NCBI RefSeq assembly: GCF_029784165.1
Contig: NC_073696.1
Coordinates: 89,971,310 to 90,035,309, forward strand
Direction of reading: 5' to 3'
Origin: Wyeomyia smithii
Lineage: Eukaryota > Arthropoda > Insecta > Diptera > Culicidae
DNA length: 64,000 nt
Shown here: positions 1 to 11,160 of the stretch, one piece after another
Position numbering within the stretch: position 1 is the first letter of the stretch
Layout of the letters: the number at the start of each line of letters is the position of its first letter
Notes under the pieces: model-generated
What the model was told of the DNA's origin: nothing
The model's input: the letters and a program-made list of their open reading frames with translations, nothing else
Databases searched by the model: none
Made by a program: the position numbers and the translations under genes

Positions 1-294
1 TTAAGTAAAACAGTTCACTAATATTATCTATATTCTATTTCAAGTTGTGAATAAATATGTCATGTTTCATACAGTATTAAGTTTAAGGCATTAGGTTCTA
101 GAAATCTCGAGTAATGTAACATACAAACATTTCCCGTTTTGGCTCAATCTACCCCCCCCCCCCCTGGCTAAATCTCACCCCGGCAGACGGTATTCGAACT
201 TGATTGGTTAGTTGTACACGTAGATTTAACGTTGAGACTATTCAGTACTTTTCACTACTTAACTATCGCATCACAAAATTATTCTACTTTCTGG
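1..294. other. AT-rich flank with poly-C run
   Basis: No gene is seen. A homopolymer of 13 C residues lies at 152-164. The short open frame beginning near 232 runs into the left arm of the next element and looks like chance. Confidence 0.5.
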
Positions 295-298
295 TTAA

Positions 299-2279
299 GA
301 GCCAGTTCGCGAGAGGCGCAACCGCATGCTGTTTTAATGTTCTCCGATTGGGCTGAAATTTTAAGTGTTTGTTTGTCTATTCAAGGTAGAAAGTTTCGCA
401 AAATTTCAATTTTTTTTTTCAAAAAACCGGCTATTTCCTGTTAGACTTAATAGATTTTGCTAAAAAATTTGGACAATAAGAACTTCCTACTTCACCGAAG
501 ATACGTCATTTGGGGTAAAACGTTCCTTGAAGAATTTTTTTTCGAAAAATGCCGACAAAATCACCAAATATGCAAGAACTCGGGTTGAACTTGATAGATT
601 TACTAAAAATTTAGATTATCACTCCAGCTTAATACGAACTTAAGTGCCAGATAGATTAACATGGCGAAAAAAAAATTTTCTTGGAATATATTTGGCGATT
701 TTCGGGGTGCTATTTTCTCTACAAAAAACAGTCCAGGACCCAAAGTTAACATTTTATAAAACAACTAAAGAGCTTTTATTTGATATGAAATCCGGATGCA
801 TCATTTGGAAACTGACTAAAAAGGACTGATGTTTTTCTTGACTTTTCCACTAAGTTTCAAGAAGAGCATTAAACAAAGTAAAAGACATTATCGATGAGAA
901 GACTGCAATATTTCGAGTTTTGTTGAAGCAAATGAAGTAAGTTATTGTTTGAGTTTCATGTTCATCTTTTTAATTTGATTTACTTTTAAATTTATTGTCA
1001 TCGGTCTCATTTTTCGCTTTTTTTTCCAGAGTATTGGCAAAAAATCATGTTACTCTGGTTGCTGTTGTATCAATAAAAATGAACAATCATTTAAAAAAAT
1101 CACGACTCTGAACACTAATGCCCAACAATTTATACTCATGATGTTCTTCAACGTTCATCAAACCAGCATCTTCCTTTACGCTAAGTTTGGCCTGGATAAA
1201 TATTGCAGGGAATCGTGCAAATAATAATTTTATTTGCTCCACGGATAAGTAGAAACTCGGTTGGAATTATTTATTTTCGCAATCGTCGTATCGACAATAT
1301 TTTTTTCCTTGAAACTTAGTGAAAAATCCAAGACAAACTTTAGTCCTTTTTATTCAGCTTCCAAATGATGCATCTTGATTTTATATCAAATGAAAGCTCT
1401 TAAGTTCTTTATTAAAATGCTAACTGCGGGTCCTGGACTGTTCGCCGAGTACTGTTTCGAGTGGACTTGAAAATCGCCACGTATTTTCCAAGACAAATAT
1501 ATTTTTTTCGTCATGTAAATTTTTTTGTCACTTTTGTCATCGTGCCCTTAAGTATGTATTTCACTAGAGTGGAAATCTAAATTTTCAATAAATCTATCAT
1601 GTCTAACCTGAGTTCTTGCAGTTTTGGTGATTTTGACGGCATTTTTTTTAAAAAAGTTCGTCGGAACGTTTTATCCCAATTGGCGTATCTCCTTGTAAAG
1701 AAGGTAGTTCTCGTGAGGTAGAGTGATTATCCAAATTTTCGGCAAAATCTATTATGTCTAGCAGGAAATATAGTAATTTTAGTGATTTTGACGGATTTTT
1801 TGGAAAAAACCCTTCTAGGGCCGTTTTACCCCATTTGGCACAATTGGCTTATACATGACATCAAAGCTCTTGAATTTCTCTACAAAATGTTATATTCAGA
1901 TTTTTTTCCTAGCGATGTTGAGAAGAGTACAATGACCCTGAAAATTGACAATTTTTAAAAGAAAAATGCATTTTTTTCGTCATGCTACCATATATTGCGA
2001 TCATGCGTTTTGAAGTACTCTTAGTGTAGAATAATACCACAAGTTTTTAGAAAAATGCATCAAGTCTAGCAAGAGTTATTGCACTTTTTAGTATTCAGAC
2101 GTTTCTGGACATATCATTTTCAGAGCAATTTTCCCCCTGTTAACCTCAATAAAAAAATTTAAATTTTGCAAAACTTCCTACCTTAATTAGACAAACATAC
2201 GCTGAAAATTTCAGCCCAATCGGAGAACATCAAAACAACGACCCTCAGAAAAACGGTTGCGGTTCTCGCGAACTGGCAC
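299..2279. mobile_element. Long-inverted-arm DNA element with TTAA target
   Basis: The two ends are inverted copies: GWGCCAGTTCGCGAG at 299 and its complement ending at 2279, each flanked by TTAA (295-298 and 2280-2283). Inverted similarity continues inward over most of the element: 299-870 pairs with about 1310-2279, around a loop at 870-1310. The right arm is longer. It holds about 390 bp (roughly 1770-2160) missing from the left arm, and this extra part resembles 1380-1530, so the arm is internally duplicated. No transposase frame was found. TTAA targets are typical of the piggyBac superfamily, so a non-autonomous piggyBac-like or foldback element is the best guess. Confidence 0.75.
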
Positions 2280-2671
2280 TTAAGCTGTTATTATCGTTTG
2301 AAATCTGATGCAACATCCCGAGAAATTTCATTGTCGCTTCCATAAAATATACCACAGTGTAGAAAACAAAATAAAAAATTATTCTGCGTTCTTTAACTCT
2401 TCATATTTGATTTTCCGATTACTCCAATCATTATTTATAATTTAATTTTAATTCTGAGCATCTTTTTTTCATATTTCATTTCTGTGTTATGATTTTCAAC
2501 GGATCTTAAATTTCGTTCAACTACCTCTGAAATATTTGCTTTTTCTATTACCTGAACGTAAGGAAAATTTTATAAATACTGACTGCAACAGCCTGGCTGT
2601 GAAAATGATACGAAAGTAGACTCACGGTCGGAATTTGTCATGGTGGGTATGTCTTCTGACGCGTACGGCTA

Positions 2672-3650
2672 TACTGCTCATAATTCAAAAACTGGCTAAT
2701 ATGCCATTTTTACCAAAATCGAGAAAACAGTTTCTCGTGATGGTACACACCCTAAACAAGGTCCCTACGGAAGCCGATTGTCAAAAAATGCATTTGGGAA
2801 GGCAGCAAACGTGAAACAATTTTGGCTAATATCCAGAATAATTGAGAATTTGGCTAATATCCAATATCCAATTTGAACCTGTGGCATGTTCACGAACCAG
2901 TGTATTATTACTGAACTGTGTTTCTTCTAACTTTCGAAATTGTGTTGTAGCTTGGTGGTTACTGGCGACAGGTGAGCGATCGTAAGGCCATTGCATCAAA
3001 TTTGACTTTTTCACGAAGAATATTTGATGCAACAAGATTTTATTTGTTGTACTGCGAAACCCAATGATCAAAACGTGTGACTGTTTCTTTCTGTCATAAA
3101 CCTTTACATTCAAAAAAATGATATTTAGCTCTTTGACTAGGAGTATTATTGATAAAGATAAGATTCAGATTTCATTTTGGATTTGATGAGAAAAAATAGG
3201 AAAGTGGATTGTGAGATTATCATGAATAATAATATTTTCGTTATATTATTATATTGCCGCACGTAACAATTGTCTCGTCGTCCTTTTCATCCTCACTTGT
3301 GCTTCCGTGTTGTTTTATTGAATTTAAAACCATTTGCATCACCAACGAGTACGATATAATTCACATCGTATGGATATTAGCCGAATTGCACACCGTTTTG
3401 TCAACTGACCTTTCGTTTATAATTGAAAAAAACGGCTACTGTGTTAAAAATACGTAGCAATGGAATTTTTCTACAGATTTCTCTGTTTCAACTCAACGGC
3501 AAGGGTCCAGCATATATGAAGGGTGACATACTCAATAAAAAAGTTGTCATGAGCAGTCAAAATATGTTGTACCGATAAAAACCTTTCAAAGGCGTTTTTA
3601 TCGATTTGATGCCTACGGCATATTAGCCAATTTTTGAATTATGGGCAGTA
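2672..3650. mobile_element. Non-autonomous element with 34-bp TIRs and TA target
   Basis: The left end starts TACTGCTCATAATTC and the right end is its inverted copy (TACTGCCCATAATTC), with 2 mismatches over 34 bp. Both are flanked by TA (2670-2671, 3651-3652). The motif TTGGCTAATATCC recurs near the left end (about 2822 and 2852). No transposase frame is present. A Tc1/mariner-type target is suggested by TA alone. Confidence 0.72.
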
Positions 3651-3652
3651 TA

Positions 3653-4304
3653 TACGTCTCTTTTTTAGCAACAAAAACTTCTTTATATCCACATACTGTT
3701 TCACGTAGAAAATGTTCCATTGACATGAACCTAAAAGTGCCGTTTTGTGATGTCCAGAAGAGTTTTAGACAGCTGAATTATCTATCTACAAAGCTTAGGT
3801 TGAAAAAAGAAATGACATGAACATTTTTTGAATTTTTTTTTGTTATTAATATTATTTTTTTCAAATTCTTTCTTTACTTCAATATTTGAAATGAAAATTT
3901 AGAAAATTCTCTAATCGTCACTTTTATTGTTTTCGTTCAAGAGTACTAATTTTAGGATGTTCAGAAGAATATTTTAGCAACTAAATTGTTTATCTAAACA
4001 TTTGAAGATGCCTAAAATTGTTATGTTATTGTAGTGTTCAAGTTTTTTTTTAGAGCCTTTCGTGACATCGTAAAATTAATAACTTCACAATATTCATTAA
4101 AAAGACTCATCATACTATTAACTGGCCCGGCCATGGCATATTCTGTTCTATAAGAATTTAGTACAAAAATTTTTCGCGTTCTTAAAGTGCGTGTAGGAGC
4201 ATAAAAGTTGAGTTTTCCAAGCAAATTTTCCGAACTTATGCGTTGTGAAACTAAATCGTTTACAAGAGTTGCCGAAGTAATTTCTCTTCTTTTTTAAAGC
4301 GTTT
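3653..4304. other. AT-rich stretch, nothing recognised
   Basis: This stretch is rich in T and A runs. Short frames on either strand have no recognisable motif. The 3' untranslated end of the reverse-strand LINE relic at 4305-6045 may reach into its right part, but no poly-A or repeat tail marks the boundary. Confidence 0.4.
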
Positions 4305-6045
4305 CTATATTAATAATTCAAAACAAGGGAGAGGAAATGAATTCCAACCTAGTTTTCTTAGTGCATATAACAAAAACTGTTTTTGTATGGATTCGATTCT
4401 ATTGGAATGGACGTCTTGATAAGTCGACCAAACAACACTACAGTAATCTAAAATAGATCTAACATATGTAACAAAAAGAATTATTAAAGTGTACGGGTCT
4501 ACGAAATGATAACTGAACCTTTTTATAAAACTTAGCATACTGTTGGCTCTATTGATGATCGTATTGTAGTGATCAATGAATGTTAACTTAGAATCAATAA
4601 TTACTCCTAAATCTCTAGTTTGATAACACCTTTCTACAACTTGATGTCCAAGAGTGCAGCAGGAATGTTCAGAATTTTTTCCTTGTGTTGGATATAATAA
4701 TACATTTTTTACGTTGAGATCAAGAAGACTTTTTTTGACACCAAATGTAGAAAATGTCAACCTCTGGTTGGAATTGCTATCTGTCTGATTTATTTTTTAT
4801 TTTCTTGTACATATTTCATGTTATCGGCATATATCAATGCTATGAGACGATTCAACACAAGGATAACGTCATTAACAAATAAAATGAAAAGCAAAGGGCC
4901 TGAATGGGAGCCTTGTGGAACTCCAGATGTCACTTTTACTGGTACACTGTTCGTTCGCTAACTGGGCTGAGGGCCTAGCCCAGTTAACGAATGTCGCTCG
5001 CTAACTGGGCTGACATTTCAAATGTCGTCAAATATCGAGGGGGATTTCGATGTAATGGCGCTAGGCAAAACTCTCAGCGAAAATTTGAAAATGTTTCAAA
5101 TCAATGCACTAAGAATCCTGACTGATGAACAGAAAATAAGAAAAAATAAATTATTAGCCTTGCGTGTGCTTTATATGCACTTACCGTTGCCTGGAAACAT
5201 ATTCTTTTCATAAAACATTTATTTGACCTGGAAACGAATAGATAAATATCTAGTGGATCGCATGTGTGATGACAACCAAAATCCATTGAACTGAAAAAAT
5301 CAATCTCAATTCACTATTCATGTGCCCCTATCTCGTTTTGACAGCAATATGCCAAACGCTGATTTTTGACGTTCATCTGCTTTTTAACTGGGCTATAGCC
5401 CAGTTAGCGAACGCCCAGTTAAAAAGCAGCCCAGTTAAACAGCACCCAGTTAGCGAACAGTTACTGTACAGAAACGTGTCCCTTAAACCTAACCGTTTGT
5501 GACCTATTTGTCAAATAAGATTCAATCCATCTAAGTAGGCCTGACTCAAATCCCAGTTTTTTTTTTAAATTGAACATAAGCATGGAAATATCTACTCTGT
5601 CAAAAGCTTCACTAAAATCCGTGTATAGAGTTTCCACAAAGTTGCCTCTGTCCATAGACGCAAGAGAGAAATCAACAAATTCAAGTAAGTTGGTAGCCGT
5701 GGACCTTCCATTGTAAAAACCATGTTGGTTACATGTATGCGGTTCAGTACCTGATTAAATATTTTTTGATTTACGATAGCTTCAAAAAGTTTGGGGATAC
5801 ATGATATCATTGCAATGCCATGGTAATTTTTGATATCAGGTCTCTCACTTGACTTAAATCGGTATAAGGTAGGTTTTTTTCCAGACTGATGGAAATTGTC
5901 CGGATGTAAGGGATAAGTTGAAAGGCCAAAACAAAGGTTTTACGAAAGCAGGAGCAAGATTTTTCATAAGTGATGGTGGAATTCCATCTGGACCTTTCGA
6001 AGCATCCTGTTCTTTTAGTGTTGCGAGGATTTCTTTAACAGATAG
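4305..6045 (-). pseudogene. Jockey-type LINE reverse transcriptase relic
   Basis: Reverse-strand pieces in order carry RT hallmarks: GPDGIPPS near 5985, NQHGFYNGRST near 5710, DFSEAFDRVD near 5600, SGVPQGS near 4915, and a YADD-box position that reads YADN (about 4820-4831). A C-terminal part with LGVIIDSKLTF and DYCSVVW follows to 4305. The family encodes the RT that copies LINE RNA at the target site. Here the reading changes frame near 5650-5700, has stops near 5850, and has lost the second catalytic Asp of YADD. A 520-bp MITE interrupts it at 4946-5465. No endonuclease half is visible, since a palindromic MITE abuts the upstream end. The clade call is by motif feel only. Confidence 0.8.
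4946..5465. mobile_element. 520-bp MITE with GTAC target duplication, nested in RT relic
   Basis: The termini carry GTTCGCTAACTGGG (from 4953) and its inverse CCCAGTTAGCGAAC (to 5458), and GCCCAGTTA-type motifs recur just inside both ends. GTAC flanks both sides (4942-4945 and 5466-5469). Removing one GTAC plus the insert rejoins the surrounding RT frame as HVSVPVKVTSGVPQGS, which supports both the boundaries and the order of events. It has no coding capacity. Confidence 0.82.
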
Positions 6046-6050
6046 ATATA

Positions 6051-6677
6051 CACAGAAAAAAAATCTGAATTTTACACGTCACGTAAAATATCTTCTCATT
6101 CAAACTTCAGTTGCTTCTGACGTATACTACGATTTTGTTTGAAAATTATGTGCGATATCATTTGAATTTAAGTTGCTGCTGACGTATACCTCGATTTTGT
6201 TTGAAAATTGTGTGCACTATCATTTAAATTTCAGTTTGCTTTTGACGTTAACCACGAGTTTGTTTGAAAATTAAGTGCAATATCATTTAAATTTGCTTAG
6301 AATATTATGGAATTTTCTATTATAAGCGATGGGGGCAATTCTTTATAGGTGATTTGACATAAAGTCTTTATGTCGCATCGCATATAAAGAATTGCCTCCA
6401 TCGCTTATGATAGAAAATTCCATAATATTCCACGCAAATTTAAATGATACTGCACTTAATTTTCAAACAAACTCGTGGTTTACGTCAGAAGCTAACTGAA
6501 ATTCAAATGATATTGCACACATTTTTCAAACGAAATCGTGGTATACGTCAGAACGACTGAAATTGAAATGATATTGCACATAATTTTCAAACAAAATCAT
6601 GGTTTACGTTGAAGTAACTGAAATTTGAATGAGAAGATATTTCACGTTACGCGTAATATTGAATTTTTTTTACTGTG
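6051..6677. mobile_element. Palindromic MITE with TA target
   Basis: The element is a near-complete palindrome centred near 6360. The left arm begins CACAGAAAAAAAATCTGAA and the right arm ends with its inverse, flanked by TA (6049-6050, 6678-6679). Both arms repeat a TTTTCAAACAAAATC...ACGTCAGAAG block two or three times, and the centre is a stem around CAATTCTTTATA. It directly abuts the 5' side of the RT relic at 4305-6045. There is no ORF. Confidence 0.82.
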
Positions 6678-6679
6678 TA

Positions 6680-7344
6680 GGTATAGCTATATCTTCATAT
6701 ATAATTATATATATAACTTCAGTCCTCTTCAATGAAGAGTTAAGGTATAAAACACCTTGCTATATGGTGCAACTTTTGAGCAGTTGGTGTCTGTCTGTTG
6801 ACCCGTACGGTTGCGTACGGTTTTGGTAGTAATCGGTGACACAACAATCTTATCTACAGCCGATGGTATGAAATGCCTTCATATTACGCAAATTTCGACA
6901 ACTCACGTACGGTAGTGTACGGTCTCCGTAGTAATTTTCAATTGCTTTTCTGCGTATTGAGCCTCACAAAACAGCCGAAGCAATTTTTTATACCATCCAT
7001 AGTCTTACGTCAAAAGGATGTGTTTGTGCACTCAGACATAGACTCTTCTATAGTGTATATTAGACAAGGCCAAAACTCTTGTAGTTTTTAAGATATTTTA
7101 AGATCAAACATCTAAAAATGAGAAACAAATGAATTCCTCTAAACAATTTCTGTGAATAATTTGAAATGCAAATAAGGGGAAGTTAACCTATAGCGGATCA
7201 CCTGCCAGATTTACTCAATTTAGGCAAAAATTTGAGAGATTTTCAGAAAACTTCCATCGGTTATTCTGAGTTATCCTACTCAAGCAGCTGTTTCTTTTGA
7301 TTTTTTATATACAAAAAGTAGGACTGTATGCGTATAATGGACCC
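6680..7344. other. Unassigned spacer with GTACGGT repeats
   Basis: No gene is recognised. A pattern of two CGTACGG cores followed by GTAGTAAT occurs twice, at about 6801-6833 and 6904-6935, about 104 bp apart. The 72-codon frame at 6873-7091 spans the second of these and has no recognisable domain. Confidence 0.4.
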
Positions 7345-7346
7345 TA

Positions 7347-8643
7347 ACGGGTGTTAAATAAAAAATGAGAATTTTTTCAATACCTTTCAGTAACTCAAAT
7401 ACAGAGCGTAAAATTTTCATTCTCCAAGAAAATTGCTCTTTGGGCTCCCTAGAAACAGTAGGCGTGTTTGGTTTTGCTAGTTTGAATTTAGTCAAAGCAA
7501 AGATGGCGTCGAAACAGCACGTGCTCCGCGAACGCATCGTACGGTTCTACGAAACGCATTTCCAGCAAGGAAAAAAGTTCACGGTGACACATTTTAAGGA
7601 AGAAAATGTACCTGTCAGTACGGTATATCGTATCCTGGGTTCCCTGAACGTATAGCGGAAGGTCGGAAGGGGTCGTCCGGTGACGATAATGACAAAGCAG
7701 AGAAAGACATCGTTAAAGAAGCTGTTTGACAACAAGGACGCAACCAGCCTGCGTGACGCCGGTCGGAAATATGGCTGCTCCCACGTATTGATCCATCGGA
7801 CCCTCAAGATGGAAGGAATCGTCTGCAGGAAGAAGACGAGGTCGCCGGAGTACACGGAGGAGCAGATTGAGACGATTAAAACACATGTCGGTGGATGACC
7901 AAAAAATACCGCGGGACGTCTTTCGTTCTGGACGACGAAAGCTATTTTCCGCTGTCCAAAACGCATATTCCAGGAAATGATAATTACTACTCCAGCGACA
8001 AGTCATCCACACTGCCTGAAGTGAAATACAAGTTCAAGCACAAGTTTGAAAAAAAGATTATGTTGTACATCGCCATTTCCGACCGGGGCATTTCAAAGCC
8101 TTGGTTTAAGCCCAGCGGTCTGGCAATCAACCAACAAATCTATCAAGAAGAGTGCCTCGATAAAATCCTGCTGTCGTTCCTGAACCAGCATCACGCGGAT
8201 GGGAAGTACGTCTTCTGGCCAGACAGGGCGTCTTCCCATTACGCCAAGAAGACGCTGGCGTATCTTGAGGAGAAAACGATACCGTTCGTGCCGAAAGATC
8301 GTAACCCAACAAACCTGCCCCAGTGCCGCCCAACAGTGGATTTCTTTGGCACACTCAGAGCCCTAGTATATAAAAACAATTGGAGGGCCAAGGATACGAA
8401 GCAACTGACTACAAGATTCCGAAATTGTATCCGGAAAATGGACGTAAGTGCCGTACAACGTTCTTGTGAGAGCATCGCAACAAAGTTGCGTCGAACAGCG
8501 GACCACGGCCCTTACTCAAACATTCACTGATATTTTTTTGAAGAAAATACATTATGTTATTAATAAAAAATACTGAAATCGATGAAAAAAAAATTTTTTT
8601 TATATGTGATTGAAAAAATTCTCATTTTTTATTTAACACCCGT
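7347..8643 (+). mobile_element. Tc1/mariner element, DD37E type, complete ends
   Basis: Perfect 35-bp terminal inverted repeats begin ACGGGTGTTAAATAAAA at 7347 and end at 8643. Each is flanked by TA (7345-7346, 8644-8645), the expected target for this superfamily. The 1297-bp length is normal for a one-gene mariner-like element. It contains one plus-strand transposase gene, now broken. Confidence 0.93.
7503..8530 (+). pseudogene. Mariner-like transposase, DD37E group, inactivated
   Basis: This is a cut-and-paste transposase that would bind the 35-bp ends and cut at TA sites in the nucleus. It starts MASKQHVLRERIV with a helix-turn-helix region (FTVTHFKEENVPVSTVYRIL, then a GRGRP linker). The catalytic core shows FVLDDESYF (first Asp) and VFWPDRASSHYAKK (second Asp). 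The third acidic residue, expected 37 residues on in a CRP-x-E-D-F context, reads CRPTVDFFG: Val from GTG where GAG would give Glu. There is one in-frame TAG at 7653-7655 and a frameshift near 7890. Motif order and spacing match DD37E elements known from mosquitoes. Confidence 0.9.
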
Positions 8644-8645
8644 TA

Positions 8646-9361
8646 TGCGTATTGTGGGCCCCCTGGTACATTTTTGCAGTTGTTTTCTGTTACTCTCATA
8701 ATTATGCCATTATCAGTATCTGTAAACGAATCTGTAACGAAACTACAGTATTTGAAACATAAGGAGATATAATTTTCCTTATTTTTTGCATTGGAACGTT
8801 GAATATGATGAACTTCAATCCAGCACAGCGGTTTGTAAGCCGTTTGTTAGCGAAGAAAATGTGTATTTATTTGTTTTTTAAGCAAGTTGTTTTATCTGAA
8901 ATCGATTCCACGCAACATTCTCAACAATATTTTTATTAGAATTATGACCTACGCTGAACGTTAAGAGTTGTCACATTCAGAGTTTTTTTATGAAACCTCA
9001 CATTGTTTGAAAATATTTTTCCATGATTAACTAAAAGGTAACAGTGACCAGCATTTTGAATTAAGTCATAAACTAAACTATAAAATGTGCATCACAATCT
9101 TTCTTTGAAACAAAAATTCCTGTTATTTCTTATTTGTTATTAGGAAACTCGAGCAATTCATAAAATTTCAACAAAAAAGTATTGTGGGAAACTTCTCAAA
9201 ACTTTTAAGATTTATAAATTAAATCACTCATAGTTCTGCATAACTTTATTCCACATCGATTCCACGCGATATTTTCAAAAAAAAAATTATTAACTTTTCT
9301 CTTGATGCAGGAGACCTAGTTGCAAATATTTAAATTAAAAAGTTTATTTTTTACATGATTC
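8646..9361. other. AT-rich spacer, nothing recognised
   Basis: No gene, tandem repeat or terminal inverted repeat was recognised here. Confidence 0.4.
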
Positions 9362-9375
9362 AACCGATATTATTT

Positions 9376-9730
9376 AGAGCGGGGGCCTAGTGTGGTTGGT
9401 AACGTCTCCGCCAGCCACGCTCGACGCCTGGGTTCGAATCCCAACGCCGACATAGGTGTCGATGGTTGTGAGGTGGCGTGATCCACTCACAACCAACCCA
9501 AACTGGTCTAGATTCAATCCTAGCCGACACCGGGAGATTTCCTGAGGCGAAAAATCTCTGGGATCACGCCTTCCATCGCATGAGGAAGTAAAGCCGTTGG
9601 CGCCGGTCCGTTAATAAACGGGTCGTGAGTTAGGGTCCTGGGTGTGGAGTCGCCTCCCTGGGCGTCGGTGATTGGCCACAACAGTGGCGGAACTAGACCG
9701 ACGGAAAATAAGCGAGAATAAAAAAAAAAA
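9376..9730 (+). mobile_element. tRNA-derived SINE, Feilai-like
   Basis: The head has pol III promoter-like boxes: an A-box-like TAGTGTGGTTGGTAACG near 9389 and a B-box GGTTCGAATCC near 9431. A non-tRNA body and an A-rich tail at 9719-9730 follow. It is flanked by an identical 14-bp target duplication, AACCGATATTATTT, at 9362-9375 and 9731-9744. SINEs are copied in trans by LINE enzymes. The body matches my memory of the mosquito Feilai family, but the family name needs a database check. Confidence 0.85.
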
Positions 9731-9744
9731 AACCGATATTATTT

Positions 9745-11160
9745 CAATTTGATTTAATTAGTGTTTATAGTCCTTTTCCTTATTACTCAATTTCTATTAA
9801 TTATGGTAATTTTATCATGAAAAAATTCAAACTTAAGAGGACTACGAAAAATTTCTTTGTTGAGCTTTAAACTCAAAATATCATGTCCAAACCGACTCGA
9901 AATTTCGATGCATTATTTAATACAGAATACGAACCTCTAGAGAAAAAGAAATGGTTTTGAAATTCAAAACATCCTACAAGTTTTTTTCTTTCATTAATGT
10001 AGTGCTTGAAAAAATATTAAAATATTTGTTTAAAACATGCAAACCTAGAAGGATTCGATTGAAAATCGATTTTTACAACAGTGAGTTTGTCATACCCACC
10101 GCGTGTTTCCGACGATTTACACATGTATACCAAAGCTGTTGTTATGTATCCAGTTGGAAGCACTATGCAAAGCGATGCATGTACGGGGGCTTGTTAGTTG
10201 CAAAAGAGGAGGAAGTTTGGCTGAGTGCAGTTCAGATTTGTAAACATTTTTTCCGCGTGTGTGTGCGCACGGGTTTAAGCCGTAAAATTACTGCACGGCC
10301 CGGTTGCCGTGCGCTACCTTATGCTGCATCGTTTACACTATTGTGTATCTGCGCGAATGCACCAGCACTAATTACCACATGTTGGAGCACTTTCTTCGGC
10401 AAATATTTGCTCTATTGCACGCGGGGCTTGCCACTAGACCTTACTAGTCAAAGTGGCAATGTACGCTGGACTTATTTATTACCTTAATACAGGCAAGCGT
10501 TGTTTTGCATCAAGTAATCCAATTATCGGTGTAAATTATAGACGATTAAAGATGCTCTTATAAACGGTGAGCTCATCATTCGCCCCACACACACAGACCG
10601 AACTTTCCCACACTAATTATTTCGTGTCAGAAAAAGACACACTGGCACATTACGCTCGTTATTCTGCACTATCTAGTCAATTGAGTATCGATAAGAAGGG
10701 AAAAATCTCAAACGAAAGCCTTGTTCAAATGACGATGACACTAATATGTGCAGTTAAGGTAGATAGCGAAATATCCGCTTTGCAGTCCTCAAAAGCTACT
10801 GCTTCAATTTCAACCAGCAGCACTTTAACGAAGGTCGGAAAAACGAACCCTAACCATACATCGCGCTCCAGCGGAGGAAAAAAAGGTGGATCAAAAGCGT
10901 TGCCTTGTACCTTACGCAAGGTTACGCTAAATGTAGCAGAAGCTTACATCGAATAGCAAATTGCAGCACGTGTTAGCTGCCATAAGGAGAACTGTGACAC
11001 AATGTGTAAAGTGCACGTTTTCCAAGGCGTCTTGGAGTTGCAGCGGAAAAGCCACTCAGAGTAGAGTCCCGATTCAAGTGTGCATATTTCAGACAGAGTG
11101 CCTTAGCTTGGTTAGTTGGCTTCGTATGTCGCACAGCCCAGCAGGAACATAAGGTTGCAT
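9745..11160. other. Unassigned region with two longish frames
   Basis: The sequence becomes GC-richer from about 10080. Two plus-strand open frames stand out. One at 9951-10487 has 178 codons from an ATG and is Cys-rich. The other, at 10567-10956, has 129 codons, is Ser/Thr/Lys-rich, and starts only at GTG between stops. Neither shows a known domain, signal peptide or clear splice context. They may be chance frames, untranslated exon or old repeat. Confidence 0.35.

Noticed and set aside
9951..10487. 178-codon open frame with ATG
   Set aside because: No domain, odd Cys-rich composition, no splice or promoter support; left as a note in the region entry rather than called a gene.
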